Below are positions 21,742-32,542 of a stretch of DNA of 64,000 nucleotides, piece by piece. This stretch comes from Blumeriella jaapii (taxonomy: Eukaryota; Ascomycota; Leotiomycetes; Helotiales; Drepanopezizaceae). The translations under genes and the position numbers were made by a program. The stretch covers positions 682,001 through 746,000 of the forward strand of contig VWND01000005.1 in assembly GCA_009599575.1 (NCBI GenBank), given 5' to 3'. Every line of letters begins with the position of its first letter. The first letter of the stretch is position 1. The notes beneath the pieces are model-generated. The model did no database searches. It was given only the letters and a program-made list of their open reading frames with translations, and had not been told where the DNA came from.

Positions 21742-24674
21742 TTGGCCCATGGGCCGGGCCGGCTGGCTGGCCCCCGCCTGCTCTTTGTGCTTTGAGTCTT
21801 TTTTTGCAGGTGAAATGGTGGTGTTCGTGAAGTGGGTGGTGGTTTTTGGTGGTGCCATGGATTGCAGAGTATGTACTGCTACAGTGCAATACAGTACGGT
21901 ACGGTACGGTACGTATTGAATGTTTAAGTAGGTGGATGAATGAATGGGTGGGTGGGTAGCTGAATAGGTGCGTAAGTTTTGACATGTTAAATGAAAACGG
22001 AAGCGGCAAAACGGAATGAATTTTTTTTTGGCCAAGGGGATTATGGATTGGTGATTAGATATGTGTTGGAGAGTAGAAGTTGGCAGATTTATGTGCAGTA
22101 CTTGTAGATGCTTTTCTGTAAATGGGTGCGTGTGCGTGTGTGTGTGTGGCGGTAAGGGATGGAAGGGAATGGGTAAGATGGATGGATAGAGGGAGGGGGC
22201 AAGAAGAAAGGAGGAGGAAGGGATGGCGGGGTGGATGGTTGGGGAGAGGGAGAGAGGAAGCAGAGGGCGAGTAAGGGAGGGAGAAGAGCAGGAGAAGAGA
22301 AGAAGGAAGGAAGGGGGGCGAAGGCAACAAGTGAAAGGTTGCTAGTGAAAACCGAAAATGCAGAAGTGGCATCAGAAGCAGCAATTTCTCTCAAGACCCT
22401 GTACGTGTCTGTGAAGAAGGCATCCGGACGGAGAAGTGGAAGTGTACGTCATGTTTAGCCGTGTACGTACAGTACTTACAAGTTGATATGAAAGCGAGCT
22501 TGGAAATTCGAGAATCTAAAATCAAGGGGGGGTGTTGTCTTGGGCAAGTACGAAAATTTGACACTTTTGCTTTTTAAGGGCTTTATTTGTATGTAAATAC
22601 GTATTTATATATGTTCATTTCTTAAGAAATTAGCATGTATGATCTGTGCCCTGCCCAGGCCTTCTCAGTGGATCCCGCTCGGCGCTCTGCTTCGGGCGTT
22701 CCGTGCAAGCGCATTAACCAATCGCCAGCTCGGCTTTTTCTTCGGTGACCCGGACTCTGAATCGCTTTGCTTTGTTCACGTTTGGTTTATAGATTCTTTT
22801 TTCTACACCCTTCGATCTAACGTCTCTCATCAATTTTGACGTGGGGGGGGGGGGGGGGGGGGGAGGTGGGCAAACTATCATAGCTATAGTAGGGCATGTG
22901 CGTTGAAGAGGGAAGAAGAAAGAAGTCTTCTGAAGGTAGGTAAGAGTTAGAAAAATGGCTTTTGAAAAGATGATTGGCCTCCGAAGAGGTTATCTGCAGA
23001 ACTAGATTAAGCGGCGAGGGAAAAGCTGGAGGCATCCTGCGGTAGACAGACATTGCATTTTCCTAAAGCGCAAAAAAAAAAAAAAGGAGGAATCTAGCTT
23101 TTTTCGATTCGTAGGTGAGAAAGTATGACGTGAGAAATGCGCACGGAAAGGGAATTTATGAGGCGTAAATAACGTGATTTGTTTTAAAATCTTACTTTCT
23201 ATTCCAGAGGGAGAAGGGAAGGGGAAAAAAGGGAACAGAGGCTCGTTGTGGATAGAATATAAAGCAGGTAGGTAGATGTTTACTTACTTTATGACGCAGA
23301 GGATAAGTAAGATGATCGTTGTGACAGATCGAGCGCAAGTGATAAGGCTATGTGTAGAAAAAATGATGCCAATTTACCATCGGACATGCCATTCGGTCGG
23401 TGTCTAAGACGCAATGGTTTGGGATCGAGACGACAGATTTGCTTTCCTGGATCGCTAGAAAGGGCCCTGGCTTCACGCGAAAGGGACCGGCGTGACGATC
23501 GAGAGCGCGGCATCTGTAGGGGCCCAGCTCCGTATGTGGAATGAGAAGGGAGAGAGAAATGCCTGCGCGGGTACGTTTAATAGGTTGGAAGAAAAAGCGC
23601 GGGTTTTTGGGTTTGGAAGAGGGGATTAGCACAAATTTGAGCGTTATGTTTAGTTTTCGGAATGTCATGTTAAGTAGGGGTTTTGTGGGAAAATGGGGCT
23701 TTGTTTTCTTCTTTCAGCTTGAGCCACGAGTGCGGGTACACTTTTGGCAGGAAAAATTTGTTTTCTGGTAGTTGACTGAAGGCAACGGTTTTCATGAAAT
23801 CGAGATTGAATTTTTTTGAGATCTAGGTTGCAATCTTTCTTGGGCTGATTCATGCGATTCACGCGATTCAAGCGTACAACAGGTGATTTTCCTTCGCTCT
23901 TGTATATGTTACAATTATGTTAGCAATACGGGTGATGGAAATAACAAACATAATTTCTGATAAATGCTTGTTTCTTAGCCTGATGCACTTGCGTATGGGA
24001 TTGGAAAAGATTTGAATTATCCAAAATCTTCGTTGCCGCGATTGTTCTCTAGCTTGCCGTGAACGCGAGCAGAAGGCTCGCCGAACAGAGGCATGCGTAA
24101 TTAAGCATCACCGGCCGTGGAAAAGCTGGGTTCTGGTCTATTGAGGTGATTTCGATCAGTATTCACGTAGTGCTTACACATAAACAAGCACGTCTTTGCC
24201 CGGAAAACGTGAAGCAAGTGACTGTTGTTGCTAACAGCCTTTTCGCTACACCTCATCAGAGGCTTGTCGCAAACACATCGAATAGAATAGGTAAGCCACC
24301 CCAGCGGCATCGGCGTACAGTCAGCATTGCATTGAAAGACCACTTTATGCCGATGTTGGGACATGTGCTAGAGTCGAGCTTGGCTTAATGGTGGAAAACT
24401 TGAAGAAGGGTGTTTGTACTGTTGTTGGTGATCATTATCGCTAATGCCGTGCTCTCAGTACAGTAGTCGCTTCTGCACAAAAGCGGGTCCATGTCAATAC
24501 TCGTCTCGAAGGGCGTGGCCCCACTTTCCTCACGCAAGCGAAAGACTGTTTTCTTGCGCTTCACGTTCGACGAGCCAATGTACTCCCTCTCACGTCTATC
24601 CTGTGACATATCTTCTCCCTCACCCCAGATACCTTCTCGAGGACCATTTCACCCCTTGGTCCTCCGCCCTGTGA

Positions 24675-27600
24675 ATGACCACCATCGAAGAGGAGGACGT
24701 CGCCGCCATGAACGAGTTCTTCAATTTCGACGACGCGGCTCCCCCATGGGACGTCGATCCGATGGCCGCGCTGGACTTGAGCCATCTTGCTGGCTCGGCT
24801 GGTCCGTACGATGCGGATCTCGCTTTCGCTGCCGTGACGGACGACGAGAACCACGTTACTGCTCTCCAGCACTTCTCCACCTCGAAGAACCCGCTGACGT
24901 TGTTGACTGATACCACGATGATGGGGGCCGCCCACTTTACGGACTTGCCCCGGTGGATTGACGGGATGGACGTCCCGGATCAGCCGTGCGCCTGTTGTAC
25001 ACGGCTGCGACTCCACTGCAAGGTCATCCAGGAGGGTCTGAGGAAGGGCAGCTGTACGAGTTGTGTTGCATCAGCGAGATCTTGCAGCTTGACCCACCCG
25101 GACTCATGGAGCCGGGAGAGCGAGATCAACCATAGTGGGAGCTTCCGCATCCCACAGACGGTCCATGCCGTCAGAGATGACGTCCAAATGCACGCCTGTG
25201 AGAACTGCTTCAACATCGGACTCGACTGCAAGGTCATCCGAGAGGGCGAGAACATCGGTTCTTGCTCGAACGGGGTTTCCTTTGCGTGCGAATGCAAGGC
25301 TCGGCCGAGGCCGAACTCAACTAGGAACCCGTTTCAGCTAGAAGACCTGTCGTATCTAGCTGGGCAGGCTCGCCAGAGCCAGCAACATGTCTACCAAGAT
25401 GCCCCTCTACACAACAGGTCAGCGTCGGGTTCAAGTCTTGCCTCCTCGAAAGGGCCCGAGGAACATGTCAGCACCGAAGCTGGAGCCAAAATCGGGGCCA
25501 GGTTCTCGCGGGAGTCGATCCGGACCCTGCGTGACTGGCTATCAGCCCATCACGCCCATCCGTATCCGACTGACGACGAGAAAGAGGGTCTCAGGCGCCA
25601 GACCGGACTCAGTAAAACCCAGATCACCAACTGGCTAGCCAACGCTCGTCGCAGGGGCAAAGCCCGGCCACCGCGATCTACCTCGCCCAGCGTGCAGAAC
25701 TATACGGACGCCATGGATATCCCTCGCCGCTCATGTCCTGGGCTGGAGAATATGAATCCCCTGGAAAGATGGAAAAACTCTCCCCCTGAACACGAACCTG
25801 CATCCGTTACTGCTATTGCAAAGGCCGTTACTTCCTCGAACTATTCCTCCCGCTCGGGCCGCGAGAGCCCTTCCCTCAGTTATGGCCATACCGATGATGG
25901 CTCTGCTCAATCATTGCGCAACGTTGTGTCTTCTGCCAGTAGTTTAGGCACCTCACATGGTACTACTCACTCTGATAGGGGCTCTTTTGCGTCTGCTTTC
26001 TCCCACCAATCTCGCGGCTCACTTGGAAGCTTTGGCTCGTTCAGTAACAAGGGACGAAGACGCCGTCGTCGTCAAGGCCCAAAGCCTGCTACAGTCAACG
26101 CGACAGGTGGCCCGCCACGTACTTTTCAGTGCACGTTCTGCACTGAGACCTTCAAGACGAAGCATGACTGGCAAAGGCACGAGAAATCATTACACCTGTC
26201 TCTGGAGAGATGGATCTGCTCTCCTGATGGACCAATCCAGTTCTGTGCCGAGATTGGTCATAATCGTTGTGTATACTGCGGGCTGCCCAATCCTCCTCGC
26301 GAGCATGCAGAGGCGCACAATCACTCGAGCTGCGCAGAACGGTCATTAGAAGAGAGAACGTTCTACCGAAAGGATCACATACGGCAACACTTGAACCTGG
26401 TCCACGATGTCAAGTTCCAAAGCTTCTCCATGGAAGCGTGGCAAGTGGCGACGCCTGAGATACGCTCTCGATGCGGTTTCTGTGGCGTTATAATAGAAAC
26501 GTGGACCATGAGAGTTGACCACCTCGCCGAGCACTTCAGAGGCGGGAAATCTATGGCAGACTGGGTGGGAGACTGGGGTTTCGACACGCAGATCTTGGAT
26601 ATTGTCGAGAACGGAATGCTTCCCTTGTAAGTCTTTCGATCTGTCTGTTAAGGGCCACACACTGAAGATCTATAGATCTCATTCACGATGAGCGGAATAG
26701 CATGAACCCTTTTGAGCTTCGAAAGAGAGCACAGCTGTCGACAAGAAGCTGGAGGATCTCATCAAGATTGGATTGGTGGAATCTGTTCATGATGCTGTCA
26801 TGAAAGGCAGTATGCCAACAGATGAGTTCATGGTTGGAAAGGGACACCCCAAGGAATCCTGGTTCCTTGATCTCATCGCACTCGCTGGAACCACCGAGGA
26901 TGAGGACGTATCAGACCGCCCCGGCTCGCCCAATTACTACTCCATCCAGGGGCTAGAGATGACTTCTGCCCAAGCAGCTCCCGAAATAGCGGAACTTGTC
27001 TTCGCCGCATGTACCCAGCAGCGGGCATTAATGTCCTTTGTCGAGGTTCAACACACGCTGGACCTCACGCCCACGGATAACGAGCTCCAAAAAGAATGCT
27101 GCCGGATCCTCGAGGACGAGGAGGCGAAGTCAAACTATAAATGCAAGCCGGCGCTCACCTGGTTCAAACATTTCGTCAATGCTAGTAGCTGCTGCCTGCG
27201 AGCTTTCAGACGCTAGGCTGGCCTTCCCGGGGAGTTCCGAAATGCTTTCCGAGATGATTAGGTCTTCCAATAACCAGAGTATCGACTACAGCATACACAA
27301 GCACACCAGACTGGAGTACGAACTGAAAGGCCGGATTGAGCTCCAAGTCGCTCTGGGAACCCCTTCTAGCGATGCGGACATTCAGGCACAATCGCGTTTG
27401 ATCGTGTACCAAAACGATGACCCTTGGAATCAGACAGTAGTCCATGATCCTGCCGTCCTCCGCCTGGTCAAACAGCAAACTGGTTTGATACCTAGTGACA
27501 TCGATGGTACTAGTGGTCTGCAAATGCCAATGTTGTCTAAAGACAGCGAAACGGAAACGCCATCGCCTGCGAGGACATTGCAATGGGATCTAGAAGGCAA

Positions 27601-27875
27601 TCCAATGGTAGTGCCAATCATGATGGTGGTCCGTCGTTCCCGCCACTGCCAACCTCGCAGAGCAGCGCCAGCCTGCACCAGCTCCCTGGGCCCCCCATCG
27701 TCTTGGTAGAACGTCGCGAGAGCCGGTGCGGACGCGGGCTCGTGGCAGAACGAAGTCTTCTGGCCTGGGAATGGGCAGTATCTCGCCGTCGTGGGCCACG
27801 ACCGCTGTCTCTGGAACGTCGGCGGCGATTTCGGGGATAGGGATGGGTACTTTTGAGGAGGATCTCAAACTGTAG
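24675..27875 (+). pseudogene. Homeobox and C2H2 zinc-finger transcription factor, apparently broken
   Basis: The first exon (24675-about 26628) is intact for about 651 codons. It holds two Cys-rich motifs (about residues 103-135 and 175-212), a TALE-type homeodomain (about 275-335, with N-W-L-A-N-A-R-R-R), a Ser-rich linker, a basic stretch, and C2H2-like fingers (F-Q-C-T-F-C-x-x-x-F near residue 482, then two more). Homologues of this mould family continue for several hundred residues. Here an intron (26629-about 26667) leads to D-L-I-H-D-E-R-N-S-M-N-P-F, after which the frame shifts by one base near 26706-26712 with no GT available for an intron. The homologous reading resumes and ends at a TAG near 27214. 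It then continues in another frame after a GGGG run (S-S-E-M-L...S-I-D-Y-S-I-H), and at least one more frame change leads to a terminal block ending at 27875. A truncated product of about 651 residues could still be made. Sequencing errors at homopolymers are the main alternative. Confidence 0.6.
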
Positions 27876-28179
27876 GGTGTCGTAGGGCAGGGTAGGGTGA
27901 TGAAGATGGGGAGAGGATAGTAGAGGGGGGAAAAGTAGAAAGAGGAAGGAGAGGAAGCGATGAATGACTTGGCCCTTTATGTCCCGGGTGAAGATCTACC
28001 ATCAAAAGCAGGCGTGCAATAGACAGCTCCATTCCATCAGATATGTCATCATTCGCTGCCGTGACTTGTTCTCTCGCAGCATTTGAAGCTCCGCGTTTTC
28101 GTTACCTCGGGCCAGAGGGCGACCTTCGTAAACCTCTCGTAGCGATGCATTATCAGTTCCTCCACACTCACACACCCAC

Positions 28180-28905
28180 TCACTCAAGCAAGTCCAACTC
28201 CCAGTCCTTAAACTCGACCTTCAACCCGCCATCCTCCCCCCTTCCCTCCACAGTCGGCGTCGCAGCATAGGCCCCAATCCACGCCTCCTGGTCTTCGCCC
28301 TGACTCAAAGCCCACGTCACCTCCCTCATCGGCACCCTCGTCCCGTCTCTCTGAACGGTATAAAGCCACAGCGTCTCGTCCCTAAGCCTCCTCTCCATCT
28401 CCAGCGTGACGCACTTCCTCTCTCCCTTCCTCTCCCCCTTCCCCTCCCCCAGCGTCACAATGCCCACGGGCGAAAGCGACCAGTCCGCCCAATTGTCGCA
28501 CGCCACGGTCGAGACCCAGGCCGTGCCGTCCACGAACTCGATGCCGGTCTTGACCCACTTCGCGGAGCTCGCGAGGCCCTCGCCGTCGGCGGGGGCGGGG
28601 GCGGGGAGCACGAGGATCAGGCCGCCCTGGTCGTACAGCGTCGCCCAGGGCGCGGTGACGGTCACGCGGCAGCGCTTGAACGTCGACAAGGGCACGGCTT
28701 TGTAGATGATGGGCGCGTTGAAGGTCTTGGTCCCGGGCGCCCGGGCGCAGGGCGGCTTGCGCCAGATGTCGGTGGGCGCGCTGGCCGGCGGGCTGACGGT
28801 GAAGCTCGTGCTTGTTGCTGGAGGCGGGGAGGGAGAGGGGGAGGGGGAGTCCGAGGAGGTGGGGGGGAAGAGCTGGAAGGGGATGTGCACGGAGGGAGGT
28901 GTCAT
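28180..28905 (-). CDS. DUF1349-type (concanavalin A-like) protein
   Basis: This 241-residue protein starts MTPPSVHIPFQLFPP after a proline/serine-rich 5' segment; the open frame extends further upstream, but that part looks non-coding. After a disordered head (residues 1-65) the fold of the DUF1349 family follows: T-F-K-R-C-R-V-T-V, L-Y-D-Q-G-G-L-I-L-V, K-W-V-K-T-G-I-E-F-V-D-G, a W-S-L-S-P segment, and the end block M-R-E-V-T-W-A-L...E-A-W-I-G-A-Y-A-A-T-P with E-F-K-D-W-E-L. Members are single-domain beta-sandwich proteins, including yeast Ree1, linked to the regulation of enolase. The substrate or partner here is unknown. It has no signal peptide, so it should be cytosolic. Confidence 0.8.
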   Translation of the reverse strand: MTPPSVHIPFQLFPPTSSDSPSPSPSPPPATSTSFTVSPPASAPTDIWRKPPCARAPGTKTFNAPIIYKAVPLSTFKRCRVTVTAPWATLYDQGGLILVLPAPAPADGEGLASSAKWVKTGIEFVDGTAWVSTVACDNWADWSLSPVGIVTLGEGKGERKGERKCVTLEMERRLRDETLWLYTVQRDGTRVPMREVTWALSQGEDQEAWIGAYAATPTVEGRGEDGGLKVEFKDWELDLLE

Positions 28906-29598
28906 GGTGGATGGATTTCTCTCGAATGCTTGAGGTTGCGTGGAAGAGTTGAAGTCGTGTGGGAAACGGGGACTGGATGCGGGGGTTTGAAGAGTGTACG
29001 TCTGGACAGGAGGGGTGAGGAGATGCGCCGACGTCAACAAGTCTTTATAGGTGGGGGCAGGAGTGACTTTCTGGTTGACGAGTCGTTCTCGCTTAAATTC
29101 CATACACCCCTTTTCGCTTATTCTCGCCACGAGGCCTGCTTGTGCAAGGTGCAAAAAGTAAACAAACACGACAAAAAGTAAACGCAGGGTGTCTTTGGCA
29201 ACCGTACAGTATGCAGTGTACTGTACTGTACATATATACCTACAGTGCAGTATGTAGGTAGCCAGCATCAAGGCTGACAGCCACGGATGCGTGAGAACTT
29301 GGCGCCATGGCGCTAGTCCTCGATTCTGCACATGGCTCTCATCCACCACTAACCCAGAGTCCCAGGTTTTGGTAGCACATACGATCGCAGTTGCGGCAAC
29401 ATTTCTTAGGGATGAAGTCCGGCACGATGAAGTACTCATGTCAACTACCTGTGAATAGTGTTATGCTGATGCCGGGTATTGTGCTGAAGATGAAGATTCA
29501 TCACGCATACATGCTGAAACTCTAGGCTTGTCAATGGCTAGACCAACCCAGAGTCGATGCCACGATACAGTACATTACGCCGTAAAGTTAAAAAGTCT
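28906..29598. other. Intergenic region with GTACTGTAC palindrome
   Basis: No conserved gene is seen. A palindromic cluster of the TACTGTACTGTACAT type lies at 29208-29250. The region separates two minus-strand genes. Confidence 0.4.
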
Positions 29599-31135
29599 TC
29601 ACATCGCGTTCCTCGCCACCACTCTCACCGGCGTTCTGCCATGCTTCTCCTGATCTGCAAATTCGCTCATCTCCACGACCTTTGACTCGTCCAGATCCCA
29701 TCGGTCCCCGTGGTGCACACTATAGCTCTGCTCGTATCGAATACCCTCACCCTCGGTCTCCGCTTCCGGCTTTCCCCTCGGTAGAACGACGGAGATGGTG
29801 CCAGCAGTCGCTGTGTGAGCCTGCGGCTCGTAGTACTGATTCCTCGAGCGCGAGAGCTGCGTGCTGCTGCCCATGATTTGGGGAAAGAGCCGTACGAGCA
29901 CAAGGCGTAGGGTCGGCATGCAGGTGCAGATCAATCCGACGGTGACTTCGACGGTGGACCACAGTGAGGCGGGGAGGTTGTCCCAGGTGGGGTTATGCGA
30001 GTTCGCGAAGGAAACGAGGGATTGCAGTCGGATGATGCTGACGACAGTGACACTGGAAATGGCGGTCAGCGTCGAAGTCAGATCCAAGATGGGGAAGGGA
30101 AGGAGACTCCTACAAAGTTCCGACTGTGAACATCATGGCTACGCCGAGCTTCTGCTTCCAATGCATTTTGAGATCGGCAAGTTGGGAGAGGGGGAGCGCA
30201 AGCATCCAGAAGTCAAGCAGGATGCTGATGGCCGCATTCGACCACCCGAGAGCATTGATATTCAGACAACTGCCGTCGTGTTCTCCGTCCCAGCGCGTCC
30301 AATAGTAGCTGATGGGCCTGCACGGGAAGACAGCCAAGAAAGCGAAGACGAGCCCGACGATGAAGTTGAAGATGATCGTGCCCCACATGAGCCTCTGGAT
30401 TCTCGGACCAGGAAAGATGGGTAGGTAGAAAAAGAGAAGCGTCGCCTTCAACAGGGGGACCTGGACGAAGTATAGGATATTCATGACGTAGAACGATTTG
30501 CCGAAAGCTGTGATTTGCGCGGGCGTGAGGGTCCAGATGTCTCTCCCCAGCCCGTTCGGGAGCACGCGGTGGACGGTGAGCACTTCGCTGGGCACGCCGG
30601 CAAGCAGAGTCAAGAAGATGAAGATGTCATCCCAACCAAAGGAAGCCAATGTGAAGAGCTTGGCGGTGAGTCTGACGAGGACTATCGCGGCTGAGATGAC
30701 GCCGAACGAGATGGACATGGCATAATAGCTGGCGCCGACATCTCGAACCGGCTGGAGGCACGTTGTTTGTGAGGTGTTCTGGGCAACTGGAGGATCGTCA
30801 AGATATTTCCGGATCTTAGTTCGACAGAGGATCCTTACCAAGAGACTCTTTAATCGTGCAGTTGCTGGCTACGCACGTTGCTAGGTCGGACTGCAGACCG
30901 GAATCGAGACAGACACAAGTCGCATTTGCAGCCTCACAAGAAGATTTCTCGAGACCGCTCTTCAAGCAAGCCAACTAAAGACATGTCAGCGGGTGGGCAT
31001 TGGCGGCAGAGCATGCAGAAAACCAACCGCACATGTAGGCAGCGAAGATAGAGTTCCTGACTGGGCCATTGTTGAGTGAAGTAAAGCAAGAAGCAGGAGA
31101 TTCAAAACCAAGATGCGTCTCAAGCTTTCGTACAT
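29599..31135 (-). CDS. CFEM-domain Pth11-like seven-helix receptor
   Basis: This predicted plasma-membrane protein is of the Pth11 class of fungal receptors, which sense surfaces or host and nutrient cues. The minus-strand exons are 31135-31028, 30974-30839, 30786-30114 and 30052-29599, giving 456 residues. MYESLRRILVLNLLLLALL is a signal peptide. The extracellular CFEM domain follows with all eight cysteines in order (T-C-A-L-A-C, S-S-C, T-C-V-C, A-T-C, N-C, T-T-C). Then comes the rhodopsin-like seven-helix domain with G-W-D-D after helix 2, C-x-P-x-x-Y-Y-W, and F-V-T-V-V-S-I-I-R at helix 6. The stretch N-P-T-W-D...S-L-W-S-T-V-E-V leads to C-M-P-T-L-R in helix 7, all family hallmarks. The cytoplasmic tail is polar. 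The small 5' exons were placed from splice signals that keep the cysteine pattern, which gives good confidence in the model. Confidence 0.9.
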
Positions 31136-32542
31136 GACTCTAGTATTATAAATCTTGCCATGGGAATCATGACCAGGAGGAGAATTTCTTCAGTTATGAC
31201 AAGACTACAAGTCGTACAGGAGCCCCTTCTGCGGCTCGAGGATCTCGTAAGCGAGAGGTGGAATTTACACGCGAACCTTTCCCGCCCAACCGGAACTTGT
31301 GTTCATCGAAGGAACTCATCAGACGCTAGAAGCCGCCTCCCGTATTCCTGATGAGTTATGTGATGTTCGCTTAAATTGCTAGGCAGACATCAACCAGTTT
31401 CAGGCACCCCAAGAGCGGCATCTCTATCCATCTGCAGTACTGTTCCGGTCAGTCTCCCCGTGACGCGGAGTAAATGCTACTGTGATCATGAGATGATAAT
31501 TTGGTCACCAACGTGGCAAATTAGCCCTCGGATTATGAATCGACTTGACGGGAATTCGAAGACAGCCGTAGAACAGGTTCCTGGCGTACCAAGAAACAAA
31601 CCTCTACTGTAGGAGCAACCTAGCCTCGTAAGTACAGATTTCACTGAAGCATATACTCTGTCATTAATGTGAGAGCGAGTGTTGAATTCCATTTTGGTAA
31701 CAAGGAACAAGTCATGTTGAACCCTCCCCTAAAACAAGCCTCCTTTGCAGAGTGGGGGGCGTGGATACCGAACCGCCACTATTCTGTCGATGTGGCTGTC
31801 AGACGGAGGTACTCTGCTATTTAGGCAGGTCTTCTGTGTATGTACCTTCGCCTTGGACTGCATGAGCCGTCGGTGATTTTTCCATCTGATCTGCCGGTCT
31901 TCCGAAATCAGGGTACAAAGCTTATGTTTACACTGATTGCCATTGCCGAACGTTAGATGTACGATGTAAAGAACGAACTCCACTTCTTCTGTGATCGTCC
32001 TGAAAATCTCCAGACAAAGTGCATAATATGGAGTCTTCCGAAGTTGTTCCACATAATCAGACAGGACGCCGGCACGTGTGTACTTGGACTCGGGTGACAC
32101 AAGCTAGTCGTTGAACGCTGTCGAAGAAGGGGCAAAAATTATCCTTGACTGCACGTTTCGGATTGACTAGTCTTCCCCCGGTGCCCAATAATCTGGGAGG
32201 GAGACTTTGAGAACACTAGGAAAGTAGGCAGACACGCGGATAATGCTTCTTCTCCGTACAATTCACCTTTGAGATTGTCAATCTGCCGATACAAGATCCC
32301 CTGTCCTCTTCTTGCTCTTCGTTTGTGTTGAAAAGCGACATGGCTATCCTGGTAGGAAGTGGATTTGTGTCGCACGCTGGCTTACATACAGTGCAAGAAA
32401 GCAATAGGACCCTTCGGGATCATGCCACTCTTCCAGTACTTCCATTACATATCAAGCGGCTGGGAACTGTAAGCTCTTCGTTTTTCCTTCTAGAGGTGCC
32501 TTTCAGACAATCATCATATTCAATCGCCCCTAAATTAAGAGC
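31136..32542. other. Intergenic region, possible degraded coding fragments
   Basis: No intact gene is recognised. A minus-strand ORF at 31729-32100 contains a helix-like segment (YVEQLRKTPYYALCLEIFRT) that could be a remnant of a coding sequence, but it has no start context, splice partners or domain that I can name. The last 100 bases hold the promoter of the FAD oxidase. Confidence 0.35.

Larger units (their letters stand above)
20173..24674. other. Gene-free 4.5-kb region with simple repeats
   Basis: I find no supported gene in this stretch. It contains purine-rich blocks (20610-20655, 22190-22330), an octamer array, triplet runs, a minisatellite, a perfect hairpin and long G runs (20719-20730 and 22844-22863). 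The base composition shifts to AT-rich patches (20860-20940, 23560-23960), unlike the flanking coding regions. The last few hundred bases are presumably the promoter of the homeobox gene. Confidence 0.5.
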
